A stretch of 64,000 nucleotides of DNA from CAZNHL01 sp964572965 (GCA_964572965.1 CAZNHL010000011.1:7282-71281), one strand, 5' to 3'. Counted from the first letter of the stretch, positions 1 to 9,392 are shown. Program-made: numbers and translations. The notes: generated from the sequence alone by a model not told the origin.

Positions 1-414
1 TCCCATATTTACTTTCTTATAAAGGGTACAAATATTATAAGGATCATCAAAGTGATAATCGATTTTATCTATGATCTTATTGACCAGCTTCAAACCAAGT
101 CCGCCTTTACGGCGCATACCCATCAAATCCTGAACAGAATAATCCTTGATTTCTTTTGGATCAAACTTAGGGCTTCTGTCTTTTATATTAATAACAATAG
201 CATCATTTTCATTCTTGATATCAAGCTCAAGTGCTTTTGTGGGATCACATTCATTTGAATGAATGATCACATTGGCGCAGATCTCATCTACAGCCAAAAC
301 AATAAGGTCATTCTGAGTGCGTTCAACAGAGAGACCTTTCAGAGTGTTCGCTACAAACGCTCTGATATCTTTCAGATTTTCTTTAGCACAATTAACCTTA
401 ATGTTATAATTCAT
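1..414 (-). CDS. Anti-sigma factor / serine kinase, RsbW-SpoIIAB-like (3' end outside window)
   Basis: Read on the minus strand, an ATG at 414 opens a frame that stays open to the window edge (138 codons), so the C-terminus is missing. The protein looks like a GHKL-type ATPase of the RsbW/SpoIIAB family. It has an N-box region (DEICANVIIHS, about residues 45-55) and a glycine-rich lid (MGMRRKGGLGLKLV, about residues 95-108). Such proteins bind a sigma factor or another target and phosphorylate a STAS antagonist. The start overlaps the end of the upstream STAS gene by 11 bases, which implies translational coupling. With the SpoIIE-type phosphatase further upstream it completes a kinase, antagonist and phosphatase set. 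The target is not visible here. Confidence 0.85.
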   Translation of the reverse strand, partial: MNYNIKVNCAKENLKDIRAFVANTLKGLSVERTQNDLIVLAVDEICANVIIHSNECDPTKALELDIKNENDAIVINIKDRSPKFDPKEIKDYSVQDLMGMRRKGGLGLKLVNKIIDKIDYHFDDPYNICTLYKKVNMG

Positions 415-745
415 TTGCCAACTCCTTAGCATGTTCAATTCCTCCTGCCATTTTGATTAGTAACTCAAGACCAAGAAGAGAGAAAACATTTTTTACTTTA
501 TCACTTACATTGAAAAGCACTAAAGTTTTGCCTTGCTCCTTAAAATCCTGAACATAAGACATGAATACTCCGAGACCAGCTGATGAAATGTAGGTTAAAT
601 TTTCACAGTCTACCAAAACTTTAGACTCGCTAGATTTAAGGGCTTCTTCCAAGGCATTGTCAAGAAGAATAGACGAGCTAGCGTCAATTTCACCGTTGAG
701 TTTAACAACAGCATATTCTTCATTGATTTCTTTTATAATATCCAT
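404..745 (-). CDS. STAS-domain anti-sigma factor antagonist
   Basis: This 113-residue protein is a single STAS domain, the usual length for SpoIIAA/RsbV antagonists. The segment YISSAGLGVF (residues 52-61) matches the loop that carries the serine phosphorylated by the partner kinase; the serine is S54 or S55. Unphosphorylated antagonist normally binds the anti-sigma kinase and frees its target, while the phosphatase encoded upstream resets it. The gene lies 50 bases downstream of the phosphatase gene and overlaps the kinase gene by 11 bases, so the three are probably co-transcribed. The family call is secure; which output it controls is unknown. Confidence 0.9.
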   Translation of the reverse strand: MDIIKEINEEYAVVKLNGEIDASSSILLDNALEEALKSSESKVLVDCENLTYISSAGLGVFMSYVQDFKEQGKTLVLFNVSDKVKNVFSLLGLELLIKMAGGIEHAKELANEL

Positions 746-795
746 TTTTTACCTATTGCTTTTTACGACAATAACCCAATTGTGTTACAGCCCGC

Positions 796-2859
796 TTACA
801 AAAATTTAATAATCAGTAATGTATAATCATCCTTTAAACCTGCATCTCCTACAAATTCAAGGACATTCTTTTTCATATCTTTTATAATTGTCTGGCTATC
901 TCCGGCAGCAAGTGTTTCAAGCATATTCTTCAGTCGAATATCACCAAACTCTTCACCTTCAGCATTATTTGCTTCAGTAATACCATCAGTATATAATGCT
1001 AGTACATCGCCGGGTTTGTATGGAACTTCAAGTTGCTCTATATTTTCCCTGAAAAACTCATTATCACGGAACATACCTAATGCAGGCCCTTTTCCTATAA
1101 TAAATTCTGCGACTCCCGTTTCCTTTCTGTATACTAGTGTAGGACAATGCCCTGCCCTTGCAATAGAGATATTTTTTGCGTCAGTATCTATTACCAGTTG
1201 TGTCAGTGTGATAAATGTATCTTTCTCTAAACAATGTTTTAATGCATTATTAGCATAAGACATAAATTTACCAGGATTACTTTCTATCTGAACAATACTG
1301 TGAAAAATCCCTTTGAGCTGTGCTGCATGAAAAGCTGCACTTGTTCCTTTACCAGAAACGTCGCCGATTACAACTGAAAATTTACTTTGAGAATGCTGGA
1401 AAATATCAAAATAATCTCCCCCTACTACTTCAGCGCTTTTAGCGTCAGAACTCAGTTCAAATGCTGCCGATGTCGGAATCAATTTTGGCAGAAGACCTTT
1501 CTGAACCTTTTCTGCGATTTTTAAGCTTTCCTTCACACGTTCGTGTCTGAAAGCTTCATTTAGCAAACGAGAATTCTGAACCGATATACTGGTTTGTGAA
1601 ACGTATGTCTCGATAATTTTAGACATGTCATCTTCAAAACCATCCTGAACATCGCGAATCAGACACAACATCCCCATTCTTTTACCCTGGTCGCCTATTG
1701 GTAACAGAAATAAAGAACGGTAAGAGTTTTTACTGTAATGTTTAGAAAATTTAAGTTTTGATAAGTTTCTGACACTTACAGCTTCTTTATCCAAAGCAAA
1801 GCCATTTTTTCTTAATAAGGTTTTGATCTCGAAAGTATCTTCCCTTTTCATTCCTTCATTGAAGAAAATGGTTATGTTTCCTTTCTTGTCAAAAATTTCG
1901 AGCCAACCGGCCTTAGCCAATACTGTCCCTAAACTGGTTTCAAACAGGTTTTTAAATGAATGATATTCATCTTCAGCCATTTGAATCTGTTGGCTAAGTA
2001 ACTGAAAATTATTCAGTTCCTCAAATTTCTTCTCAAATACGGAAGAAGTGGGCAAATTGAACAGCAAAACAAGGAAAGAGCCAAGGCAGTAAATAATTAC
2101 AAAGCAGGTTAAGATTACTACAGTAAGGTTATCCTTGATATCAAGAATCAAATAAGTAGAACGATAACTTGTATATATGAACTGTAAAAAAGCCAGCCCA
2201 ATAGCTCCGATCAGTAAAAGCAGGATAATACTTTGAAGTTTCTGTTTGAATTTTAAATAAGCAACCCATTTCATGTTGAAAACCAAAACCATCAACAAAA
2301 GGGCAAAAACAATCAATCCGTAAAGAAAAATATCATTGAAGAGTGACAGTCTATAAAAACATGTCAGCAAACTTCCGAAAACCATTATTTCAAACCCCTG
2401 CCATGAAAAAGAGCGAAACTTTGTCTTCTGAAACAAGATCATTCTCTTGAACAGGTAAAACAAGTTTGCCAGGTAAAGAACAAAAAAGGCGATTACAATG
2501 TGATAAAGAAAATTCTCTACAAGAGGATTGGTAGCTAGATTGGTATTTTCAAGTAATGAATAAAAAAGCTTGATCAGCAAAAGTACCAGTAAAGAAGCGC
2601 AGGAAGTAATAAAGCTTCGCCAGAGAAGGTCAACAAAGTTATTTCTTCTCTCTCTGCTGCCTATTTCCAGTTTATAAAACAAAAGGACTGCTACAATAAA
2701 AATAATTGTAGCCAGTCCACTTGAATAATGTGAGATTCCATAATCAATACTATTTTCCTGGCCAATAATCCGACCAAGATCAAGCATAGTCATTCCTGCC
2801 CATGCAATGATGGCAGTAAAGACATACAGACGAAGGAATGTTATCCTTGATATTTGCAT
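796..2859 (-). CDS. Membrane-anchored SpoIIE/RsbU-type PP2C phosphatase with GAF-like domain
   Basis: The 687-residue protein begins with a long hydrophobic region (about residues 10-265, several membrane segments). A short coiled coil follows near residues 280-300, then a GAF-like sensory region (about 300-440) and a C-terminal SpoIIE phosphatase domain (about 460-687). Metal-binding motifs are visible: VVGGDYFD, VVIGDVSGKG and LALYTDGITEA. It should dephosphorylate the STAS antagonist encoded just downstream and couple a membrane or small-molecule signal to the partner switch. The start codon lies only about 10 bases beyond the stem of an intrinsic terminator that follows guaB. Transcription may therefore depend on read-through or on a promoter inside guaB. 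Confidence 0.88.
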   Translation of the reverse strand: MQISRITFLRLYVFTAIIAWAGMTMLDLGRIIGQENSIDYGISHYSSGLATIIFIVAVLLFYKLEIGSRERRNNFVDLLWRSFITSCASLLVLLLIKLFYSLLENTNLATNPLVENFLYHIVIAFFVLYLANLFYLFKRMILFQKTKFRSFSWQGFEIMVFGSLLTCFYRLSLFNDIFLYGLIVFALLLMVLVFNMKWVAYLKFKQKLQSIILLLLIGAIGLAFLQFIYTSYRSTYLILDIKDNLTVVILTCFVIIYCLGSFLVLLFNLPTSSVFEKKFEELNNFQLLSQQIQMAEDEYHSFKNLFETSLGTVLAKAGWLEIFDKKGNITIFFNEGMKREDTFEIKTLLRKNGFALDKEAVSVRNLSKLKFSKHYSKNSYRSLFLLPIGDQGKRMGMLCLIRDVQDGFEDDMSKIIETYVSQTSISVQNSRLLNEAFRHERVKESLKIAEKVQKGLLPKLIPTSAAFELSSDAKSAEVVGGDYFDIFQHSQSKFSVVIGDVSGKGTSAAFHAAQLKGIFHSIVQIESNPGKFMSYANNALKHCLEKDTFITLTQLVIDTDAKNISIARAGHCPTLVYRKETGVAEFIIGKGPALGMFRDNEFFRENIEQLEVPYKPGDVLALYTDGITEANNAEGEEFGDIRLKNMLETLAAGDSQTIIKDMKKNVLEFVGDAGLKDDYTLLIIKFL

Positions 2860-2868
2860 AAAATTAAA

Positions 2869-2897
2869 AACTATACCCCCAATTATCGGGTATAGTT
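2869..2897 (-). terminator. Rho-independent terminator after guaB
   Basis: Ten-base arms AACTATACCC (2869-2878) and GGGTATAGTT (2888-2897) form a hairpin that overlaps the guaB stop codon. On the minus strand the stem is followed by TTTTTAATTTT. The next gene's ATG (2859) sits immediately downstream. Confidence 0.75.
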
Positions 2898-4361
2898 GGG
2901 TGCTTCACTTGTGATTGTTACATCATGCGGGTGGCTTTCTTTCACACCTGCCGCTGTAATTTTCACAAACTTAGCTTTTTTCAATGTATCTATATCACCT
3001 GCACCGCAATAACCCATACCTGCCTTCAGGCCTCCTACCATTTGGTAGATCACCTCAACAGCACGGCCTTTGTAAGCTACACGGCCAACGATACCTTCAG
3101 GAACCAATTTTTTAATATCATCTTCAGCATCCTGGAAATAACGGTCTTTTGACCCATCTTCCATTGCTTCCAATGAACCCATTCCTCTGTATGACTTAAA
3201 TTTGCGTCCTTCAAAAATGCTCACTTCGCCAGGAGATTCTTCTGTACCTGCCAATAGAGAGCCAATCATGATCGTACTTGCGCCGGCAGCTATTGCCTTT
3301 ACAAAGTCACCTGAATAACGGATACCTCCGTCCGCAATAATCGGAATACCACTACCTTCAATCGCTTTAGCAGCTTCGTATACTGCAGACAGCTGCGGCA
3401 TACCTACACCGGCAATGATACGTGTTGTACAGATACTTCCCGGCCCAACACCTACTTTAATTGCATCTGCACCAGCTTCGGCCAAAGCTTTGGCCGCTTC
3501 TCCGGTAGCAATATTACCCACTATGACATCAAGGTTCGGGTAAGCTTTCTTAACTGTTTTTAAAGCATCAATTACGCCTTTTGAGTGACCATGAGCAGTA
3601 TCAATACTGATCACATCAACACCGGCAGCTATCAATGCTTCTACACGAGCCAATAAATCAGCAGTAACACCTACTGCCGCACCAACTCTCAAACGTCCAT
3701 AAGCATCTTTACAAGCATTAGGACGATCTTTTCTCTTTAAAATATCTTTATATGTAATCAAGCCGACCAAATGGCCTTGTTTGTTTACTATCGGCAACTT
3801 TTCAATTTTATACTCCTGAAGAATATCTTCGGCTTTACTCATGTCAATCCCTTCTTGTGCCACAATCAGATTTTCTTTTGTCATGATAGTGCTGATCGGT
3901 TTCTTAGGGTCTTTCTGAAAGCGCAAATCTCTGTTGGTAATAATACCAACTAATTTACTGCTCTTATCAACCACAGGAATACCACCAATTTTGTTTTCTT
4001 TCATGATCTTCAAGGCATCTGCTAATAACGCATCTTCACTCAGTGTAATCGGATCAATGATCATACCGCTTTCAGAACGCTTAACTTTGCGCACCTGCTC
4101 GGCCTGAGCCTGAATAGACATGTTTTTGTGGATAAATGCNNNNNNNNNNATGCCACCTTCCTGAGCCATCGCCACTGCCATTTCAAACTCAGAAACAGTG
4201 TCCATAGCTGCAGCCACCAGAGGTATATTCAGTTTAATGTTTTTTGTAAGGAATGTAGTTGTGTTCGTGTCGCGTGGAAGTACCTCTGAATAAGCAGGAA
4301 GCAAAAGTACATCGTCGTATGTAAGTGCTTCAAAAAGGAATTTAGAACTATCTAAAGGCAT
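2883..4361 (-). CDS. guaB: Inosine-5'-monophosphate dehydrogenase
   Basis: IMP dehydrogenase makes XMP from IMP with NAD+, the committed step to guanine nucleotides. The barrel is interrupted by a CBS pair (about residues 95-215; LADALKIMKENKIGGIPVVD and a second copy). The catalytic cysteine loop GSICTTR, the GGIRYSGD phosphate-binding loop and the GMGSLEAM flap region are visible. Ten N at 4140-4149 fall after QEGG, before FIHKNM. The frame is kept, but the family reads GGI(A/G)FIHKNM, so three or four residues there are probably artificial and the true length is near 489. The start codon abuts a perfect hairpin (4361-4388). Confidence 0.97.
   Translation of the reverse strand: MPLDSSKFLFEALTYDDVLLLPAYSEVLPRDTNTTTFLTKNIKLNIPLVAAAMDTVSEFEMAVAMAQEGGXXXXAFIHKNMSIQAQAEQVRKVKRSESGMIIDPITLSEDALLADALKIMKENKIGGIPVVDKSSKLVGIITNRDLRFQKDPKKPISTIMTKENLIVAQEGIDMSKAEDILQEYKIEKLPIVNKQGHLVGLITYKDILKRKDRPNACKDAYGRLRVGAAVGVTADLLARVEALIAAGVDVISIDTAHGHSKGVIDALKTVKKAYPNLDVIVGNIATGEAAKALAEAGADAIKVGVGPGSICTTRIIAGVGMPQLSAVYEAAKAIEGSGIPIIADGGIRYSGDFVKAIAAGASTIMIGSLLAGTEESPGEVSIFEGRKFKSYRGMGSLEAMEDGSKDRYFQDAEDDIKKLVPEGIVGRVAYKGRAVEVIYQMVGGLKAGMGYCGAGDIDTLKKAKFVKITAAGVKESHPHDVTITSEAPNYTR
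4140..4149. other. Assembly gap (10 N) inside guaB
   Basis: Ten N separate GGCAT and GCATTTATCC (coding sense). Inserting a single base gives GGIAFIHKNM, which fits the family, so the run is a placeholder and not a measured length. The two flanks share the short word ATGC, which may have hindered assembly. Confidence 0.85.
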
Positions 4362-4388
4362 GGCAAATATTGGGTTTACTATTTGCCA
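4361..4388 (-). promoter_or_regulatory. Perfect hairpin abutting the guaB start codon
   Basis: On the minus strand TGGCAAATA (4388-4380) is followed by a 10-base loop and TATTTGCCA (4369-4361). The last A is the first base of the guaB ATG. In the mRNA this 9-bp perfect stem would occlude the initiation region; in DNA it is an operator-like palindrome. Function is inferred only. Confidence 0.5.
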
Positions 4389-4497
4389 CGTAAAATTAAG
4401 GTAAAAAATTGGCTTTTGGAAATTTTATTCAACAATACGCTAAATTTATTTCAACCAATGTTGCAAGCGGTTAATTGGGATTAAACTAACACTTCAT

Positions 4498-5436
4498 TTA
4501 TTTAACCCCAAAAGATAAGGTAAAACAATTACGAATAATCTTCCAGTCACTTTTCAGACTGATTTTGAAAAAACGATGTCTGTTTCTCATCAGGAACAAA
4601 AAAAGCGCCATCGAAAAATAGTTTGATAAACGTCTCTTATATAGTTCAAGTAGCTGATTAACTATTACTTTATCATTGTCAGGAATCGATTCCAGTAGCG
4701 ACAATGCTTCAAATCTGCTAATCATATTTTCTACATCTAACCTCTTTTTCTCTTTTCTGCTTATTACTTTTCCTTTAAGAGAAGACAAGTCTGTTACACT
4801 TTGTAAATGCTGGCGGTATTTCACCAGTGGTGTTTGAATATAGTCAATCTTCCCGACACAATTAGCTGCTAAACCCAGCCATTGATCGCAATATACCCCT
4901 GTCCCTTTTTTCAGTTTTATTGGGAGTGCGGTTCTAACCAGTTCCTTTTTAAACAGCATAGCATGCCCTGAACAACAGTTATTAAAAAAGAATGGAAGTG
5001 GATCCTGCCCATTAATAAAGCGCGCAGCGTCTGAAAAGCGTCTGTTAAGAGATTTACCATCACTATCTACCAGCTCCGAATCACAGTATACAAGTACATT
5101 ATCCTGCATTTTGTTAACTAGGAGCTCTATTTTATTTTTATCCCAAATATCATCCTGATCAGAAAGAGCGATAAGTTCCCCGCCGGCAAGTGATATTCCT
5201 TTTTCAAAATTCTTATTAACACCCATGTTTGTCTCATTATGAAAAACATGAATATTTGAATACTGACGCGAATATTCTTGCAGAATCTTTGGAGTGTTGT
5301 CCGAAGAGCAATCGTCTACTACAATGATCTCTGTATTAGTATATGTCTGGTCAATAATAGTATCTAACTGAAACCTTAAATATTTCTCTCCATTATAGGT
5401 ACACATTACAATGGAAACAAGTGGATTATCGGGCAT
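4498..5436 (-). CDS. Family 2 glycosyltransferase
   Basis: The 312-residue cytoplasmic protein has a GT-A fold N-terminus: SIVMCTYNGEKYL (residues 8-20), VVDDCSSDNT (about 39-48) and the metal and nucleotide-sugar site LSDQDDIWD (about 91-99). No membrane anchor is obvious. Enzymes of this type add a sugar to a surface polysaccharide or lipid carrier; the acceptor cannot be told from sequence. It is the last gene of a three-gene minus-strand run, 41 bases after the GH57 gene. The other two genes suggest glucan metabolism, so co-transcription may be incidental. Confidence 0.85.
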   Translation of the reverse strand: MPDNPLVSIVMCTYNGEKYLRFQLDTIIDQTYTNTEIIVVDDCSSDNTPKILQEYSRQYSNIHVFHNETNMGVNKNFEKGISLAGGELIALSDQDDIWDKNKIELLVNKMQDNVLVYCDSELVDSDGKSLNRRFSDAARFINGQDPLPFFFNNCCSGHAMLFKKELVRTALPIKLKKGTGVYCDQWLGLAANCVGKIDYIQTPLVKYRQHLQSVTDLSSLKGKVISRKEKKRLDVENMISRFEALSLLESIPDNDKVIVNQLLELYKRRLSNYFSMALFLFLMRNRHRFFKISLKSDWKIIRNCFTLSFGVK

Positions 5437-5477
5437 TTTATCCTGGTTTTTATATAGAGCAAACAGTTCTGTAAAAG

Positions 5478-6659
5478 TTATTGCTTTAAACGGACTTCAA
5501 AATCGGCTATGACATTCATGAATGCAAGGTAAGCGTCATAAGGTGATTTAAACGGGCTAAAATAAGAATGAACAGCACCATCATTTAAATGCTTGGTTGA
5601 CATATAGTAGAAATGGTCGGAAGTCTGAAGGTTTCCCCAATCTGCTAAAAGCACAGGATCATTTTTATCTTTTACTTTATCTTCAAGTTCATAAACGGCA
5701 CCAATAGCCTGTAGCTGTAAGCCGTTACCTTCCCAGGCTGACAAATCTCTTTCTGTGTCAGCCCAGGATGTTACAGTAGTTCCGTTCACCTCATGAACAG
5801 CCGGATAAGAATCTACAGTTTCAGAAACGGTCTTAAAATCCCAATCTGATTCCTTCAGCAATTCATCAGGAAAGCCATTTAAAAAACCAAGAATACCCGA
5901 ATCTTCCCACTGATGTTCCCCAAAAGTTTCATAATCCATGAAAAGGTTGAATACATCAGAATGATGGCCGGCATTGTGCAACCAACTACTGAATTTGGCA
6001 GGAGTCAGCGGATAATCATTCCAGGCTACATTAGAAAACCGGAAAGCGATGTCATCGGAGAACTTATAATTGCGGCACAGGACCTTTAGCTTACCGGTGC
6101 AAGCAGCTTTTAAAACCTGATCAGGATGCTGACCATTCAATGTCTGGTCAATACCTTCACACAAAATGGCTTTATACCCCAACTCTTCTACCTTTTTTGC
6201 TATGGCATCGGAATAGATCAGCTCTGTATTCCTGAAAGATTGGGGAGTCTGATTAAAATATTTTTTTATTAAGTCCTTGTGTAAATCAATCTGGCGAACA
6301 AATTCTTCATCTGAATGCTCAGAAGCCAGGCTATGATAATAGGTTTCAGAGAGAAATTCTACGCAACCTGTTTGTGCCAGGCTCTGGAAAGATGCCAGCA
6401 CGTCAGGACGATCTGTAGCTATTTGTTCAAGAAAAACCCCACTCAAGGAAAATGTCACTTTAAAGCGTCCTTTATGACGTTTAATAAGCTCCAGCAATAC
6501 TGCATTTGCTTTCAGGTAACACTTATCGGCTACTTTATCAAGCACCGATTTATTCAACGATTTATTGACATAACCGACGTTATGTCCTATATCAAAAAAT
6601 GAAAGTTCTTTTACTCTATAAGGTTGATGTACCTGAAAATAAAAACAAATTGATGGCAT
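5478..6659 (-). CDS. Glycoside hydrolase family 57 (alpha-amylase/glucanotransferase type)
   Basis: The 393-residue protein has GH57 hallmarks: CFYFQVHQPYR at the N-terminus (residues 5-15), LCEGID with the probable nucleophile glutamate (about 185-190), and FMDYETFGEHQW with the probable acid/base aspartate (about 241-252). GH57 enzymes hydrolyse or transfer alpha-glucan chains. There is no signal peptide, so it should act in the cytoplasm. It lies 15 bases after a glycogen-synthase-like gene; the same GT plus GH57 pairing is known from Bacteroidota glycogen loci. A role in glycogen synthesis or remodelling is therefore likely, but exact specificity is not determinable. Confidence 0.9.
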   Translation of the reverse strand: MPSICFYFQVHQPYRVKELSFFDIGHNVGYVNKSLNKSVLDKVADKCYLKANAVLLELIKRHKGRFKVTFSLSGVFLEQIATDRPDVLASFQSLAQTGCVEFLSETYYHSLASEHSDEEFVRQIDLHKDLIKKYFNQTPQSFRNTELIYSDAIAKKVEELGYKAILCEGIDQTLNGQHPDQVLKAACTGKLKVLCRNYKFSDDIAFRFSNVAWNDYPLTPAKFSSWLHNAGHHSDVFNLFMDYETFGEHQWEDSGILGFLNGFPDELLKESDWDFKTVSETVDSYPAVHEVNGTTVTSWADTERDLSAWEGNGLQLQAIGAVYELEDKVKDKNDPVLLADWGNLQTSDHFYYMSTKHLNDGAVHSYFSPFKSPYDAYLAFMNVIADFEVRLKQ

Positions 6660-6674
6660 TCTTCTCCCCTCTTG

Positions 6675-7991
6675 TTACTTCACTGAATGCCTTAAAATTC
6701 TCTCAACCTGTTCCGCAGAATTATCCCAGGTTAGAGTTTCAAGGTTTTTATAATTTTCGTTAATTACTCTTTCTCTTATTTTATCATTTGTAAGCAAATC
6801 AACAATATTTTTTGCCATACGGTCTACATCCCAGAAATCAGTACTCAAAGCACCTTTTAACACTTCAGATACGCCCGATTGCCTTGAAATAACTGTAGGA
6901 ACGCCGAACTGTGCAGCCTCCAGAGCTGACAAACCAAATGGTTCTGAAACAGACGGCATACAATAAACGTCTGCCATTGACAACAACTGGTAAACTTTCT
7001 CACGATCCATAAAACCTGTAAAGTGGAACTTTGTACCCAATTTTTTATAGGCACCGGTTTCTATCAATGTTTTTAATCTGTCGCCGGAACCCGCCATTAC
7101 AAAACGAACATCCGGATATTTATTCAAAACACGCTGTGCTACTTCCATGAAATACCCGGGTCCTTTTTGTCCTGTTAAACGGCCCAAGAACAAGACCATT
7201 TTTTCAGGGAAACCTTTTTCAGATTTATAAGGAACAACAGCCTCTACACCATTATGAACCGCATGTACTTTACTTAAACTTACCTGATAATATTTAAGAA
7301 TCGAATCGGCAGTGAATTTACTTACAGCAATAATAGAATCGGCATATTGCATTGCTTGTTTTTCAAGATTGAAAACGAAACCACGGTTTTCGGTACCAGT
7401 ACGGTCTGTTTCCAAAGCATGTACATGCAACACCAAAGGTTTACCAGATTGCGCTTTTACTTCCATACCTGCAAGGAAAGTCATCCAGTCATGAGCATGG
7501 ATCACGTCAAACTCCAGTGTTGCGGCAATGTGTGCAACAACCTGAGCATAACGCTGGATCTTATCATAAATATCTTCACCGTAAAGTTCCTCTATATTAA
7601 AAGTAGGCAGGTCTTCAAAATGCGTGAAGACAGTCACTTTTTTCTCTGTAACAACTTCTGTATGTGTCGACTCTTTTTTATCAACGCTAACCAGTTCATT
7701 ATCACTATAAGGACTAAAGTTAGTCTGAGGTATTTCTATAACATTTGCAAAAGACTCATAGCTATGTGCTAATTGCTCTTTTGTCAGTCTATAATGATCC
7801 GGATTAAGCATATTCAGGCCAATCAGATTAGCACCGGGCAAGTCAGCACCAATGTCGGATTTTGGGATAATCAGTGTAAGGTCAACAAGTTTTGCCAAAG
7901 ATTGAGACAAACCATAACATGCAACACCTAAACCACCATTGATAATTGGAGGAAATTCCCAACCAAGAGAAAGGACTTTAAGCTTTTTCAT
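6675..7991 (-). CDS. Glycogen-synthase-like glycosyltransferase (GT4/GT5 type)
   Basis: The 438-residue protein has a GT-B fold. The N-terminal domain begins KVLSLGWEFPPIINGGLG (residues 4-21), the start typical of starch/glycogen synthase relatives, and contains HAHDWMTFL (about 165-173). The C-terminal domain carries HNGVEAV, VLFLGRLTGQKGP and SEPFGLSALEAAQFGVPTV, the nucleotide-sugar site. It probably extends an alpha-glucan from a UDP- or ADP-sugar. It leads an operon with GH57 and a GT2 gene. The 270 bases upstream, shared with a divergent peptidase gene, should hold its promoter. Confidence 0.88.
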   Translation of the reverse strand: MKKLKVLSLGWEFPPIINGGLGVACYGLSQSLAKLVDLTLIIPKSDIGADLPGANLIGLNMLNPDHYRLTKEQLAHSYESFANVIEIPQTNFSPYSDNELVSVDKKESTHTEVVTEKKVTVFTHFEDLPTFNIEELYGEDIYDKIQRYAQVVAHIAATLEFDVIHAHDWMTFLAGMEVKAQSGKPLVLHVHALETDRTGTENRGFVFNLEKQAMQYADSIIAVSKFTADSILKYYQVSLSKVHAVHNGVEAVVPYKSEKGFPEKMVLFLGRLTGQKGPGYFMEVAQRVLNKYPDVRFVMAGSGDRLKTLIETGAYKKLGTKFHFTGFMDREKVYQLLSMADVYCMPSVSEPFGLSALEAAQFGVPTVISRQSGVSEVLKGALSTDFWDVDRMAKNIVDLLTNDKIRERVINENYKNLETLTWDNSAEQVERILRHSVK

Positions 7992-8264
7992 AAATCAATA
8001 AGTCTGAAAAAATACCGATACTTTAATAAATAGGAGTCTAATACTTGTACAAAGTAACCATTTTTCGCATTTAAAAGCACATTTATACCTTAATTATTTA
8101 GACTATAATATTAAAGACATTTATAATTTACATTAAAAGACCATCATAGTCAACCCGCTTAATTAATATTCTCAAGAATGTGCCTGTAAAGAATTTCAAC
8201 AATCTATTTAAATCAATAAATTGCATCACTAATTAATACAGCCAAAACATAATTCTAAGTACTA

Positions 8265-9335
8265 ATGAATCAGAAAAACTTACAGTTTTTAGAAACATAT
8301 CTTAACAACGCCTCTCCTACAGGGTTCGAAAGCTCCGGACAAAAAATATGGCTGGAATATATTAAACCATATATTGAAGATTACTTTACCGACACTTACG
8401 GCACAGTAGTTGGCGTAATCAACCCTAAAGCTGAATATAAAGTTGTTATTGAGGCTCATGCCGATGAAATTTCATGGTTTGTCAATTACATCAGTGAGGA
8501 TGGTTATATCTATGTTCGCAGAAATGGCGGTTCTGATCACCAGATTGCCCCTTCTAAAAGAGTAAATATTCACACTAAAAAAGGAATTGTAAAAGGCGTT
8601 TTCGGGTGGCCGGCTATTCACGTACGTGAAAATGAAAAAGAGCCTATTCCTACCCTCAAAAATATCTGTCTTGATTTAGGATGCTCAAAGAAAGCCGAAG
8701 TTGAAGAACTTGGAGTACATGTTGGTTGTGTAGCTACTTTTGATGACGAATTTATGGTTCTGAACAACAAGTATTATACGGGTCGTGCCATTGACAACAG
8801 AATTGGTGGCTATATGATTGCCGAAGTTGCACGTATGCTGCATGAAAACAAGAAGAAGTTAAACTATGGCTTATATATTGTAAATGCAGTTCAGGAAGAA
8901 ATCGGCTTAAAAGGCGCTGAAATGATTGCACACAATATTAAACCTGATGTTGCCATTGTAACAGACGTTTGCCACGACACACAATCGCCTTTCTATGACA
9001 AGAAAACTCAAGGTGATTTAGCAGCAGGAAAAGGCCCTGTATTAAGCTACGGACCGGCAGTACAAAACAACCTGCTGGAAATGGTAATTAATACGGCACA
9101 AGACAAAGAAATACCTTTTCAGAGAGCCACTGTTTCAAGAGCAACAGGAACTGATACAGACGCATTTGCTTACTCGAATGCTGGTGTAGCTTCTGCTTTA
9201 ATTTCTCTTCCCTTGAAATACATGCACACGACTGTTGAAATGGTACATAAAGACGATGTTGACAATATCATTAAACTGATGTATGAGTTCTTATTACAGC
9301 TCAGTCCTAATCACGATTTCAGATATATCAAATAG
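8265..9335 (+). CDS. M42 family metallopeptidase (glutamyl aminopeptidase/endoglucanase-like)
   Basis: The 356-residue protein matches the M42 family of dodecameric, dinuclear-metal aminopeptidases. Visible metal or catalytic segments are VIEAHADEISWF (about residues 66-77), YTGRAIDNRIGG (about 170-181), VQEEIGLKGAEM (about 208-219) and the histidine in KYMHTTVEMVH near the C-terminus. It should trim N-terminal residues from cytoplasmic peptides; family members are often misnamed cellulase. It stands alone, divergent from the glycan operon and convergent with the next gene, ending at a shared bidirectional terminator. Confidence 0.92.
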   Translation: MNQKNLQFLETYLNNASPTGFESSGQKIWLEYIKPYIEDYFTDTYGTVVGVINPKAEYKVVIEAHADEISWFVNYISEDGYIYVRRNGGSDHQIAPSKRVNIHTKKGIVKGVFGWPAIHVRENEKEPIPTLKNICLDLGCSKKAEVEELGVHVGCVATFDDEFMVLNNKYYTGRAIDNRIGGYMIAEVARMLHENKKKLNYGLYIVNAVQEEIGLKGAEMIAHNIKPDVAIVTDVCHDTQSPFYDKKTQGDLAAGKGPVLSYGPAVQNNLLEMVINTAQDKEIPFQRATVSRATGTDTDAFAYSNAGVASALISLPLKYMHTTVEMVHKDDVDNIIKLMYEFLLQLSPNHDFRYIK

Positions 9336-9343
9336 TACAAACA

Positions 9344-9377
9344 AAAAGGGCTTCTGCATTGCTACAGAAGCCCTTTT
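9344..9377. terminator. Bidirectional intrinsic terminator
   Basis: Thirteen-base arms AAAAGGGCTTCTG (9344-9356) and CAGAAGCCCTTTT (9365-9377) with an 8-base loop lie between two convergent genes. The A/T ends provide a T-tract on both strands. Confidence 0.9.
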
Positions 9378-9392
9378 ATATTAGTCAACATC

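Noticed and set aside
52..258. 68-codon plus-strand frame at the window start
   Set aside because: It is antisense to the anti-sigma kinase gene, which has clear family motifs.
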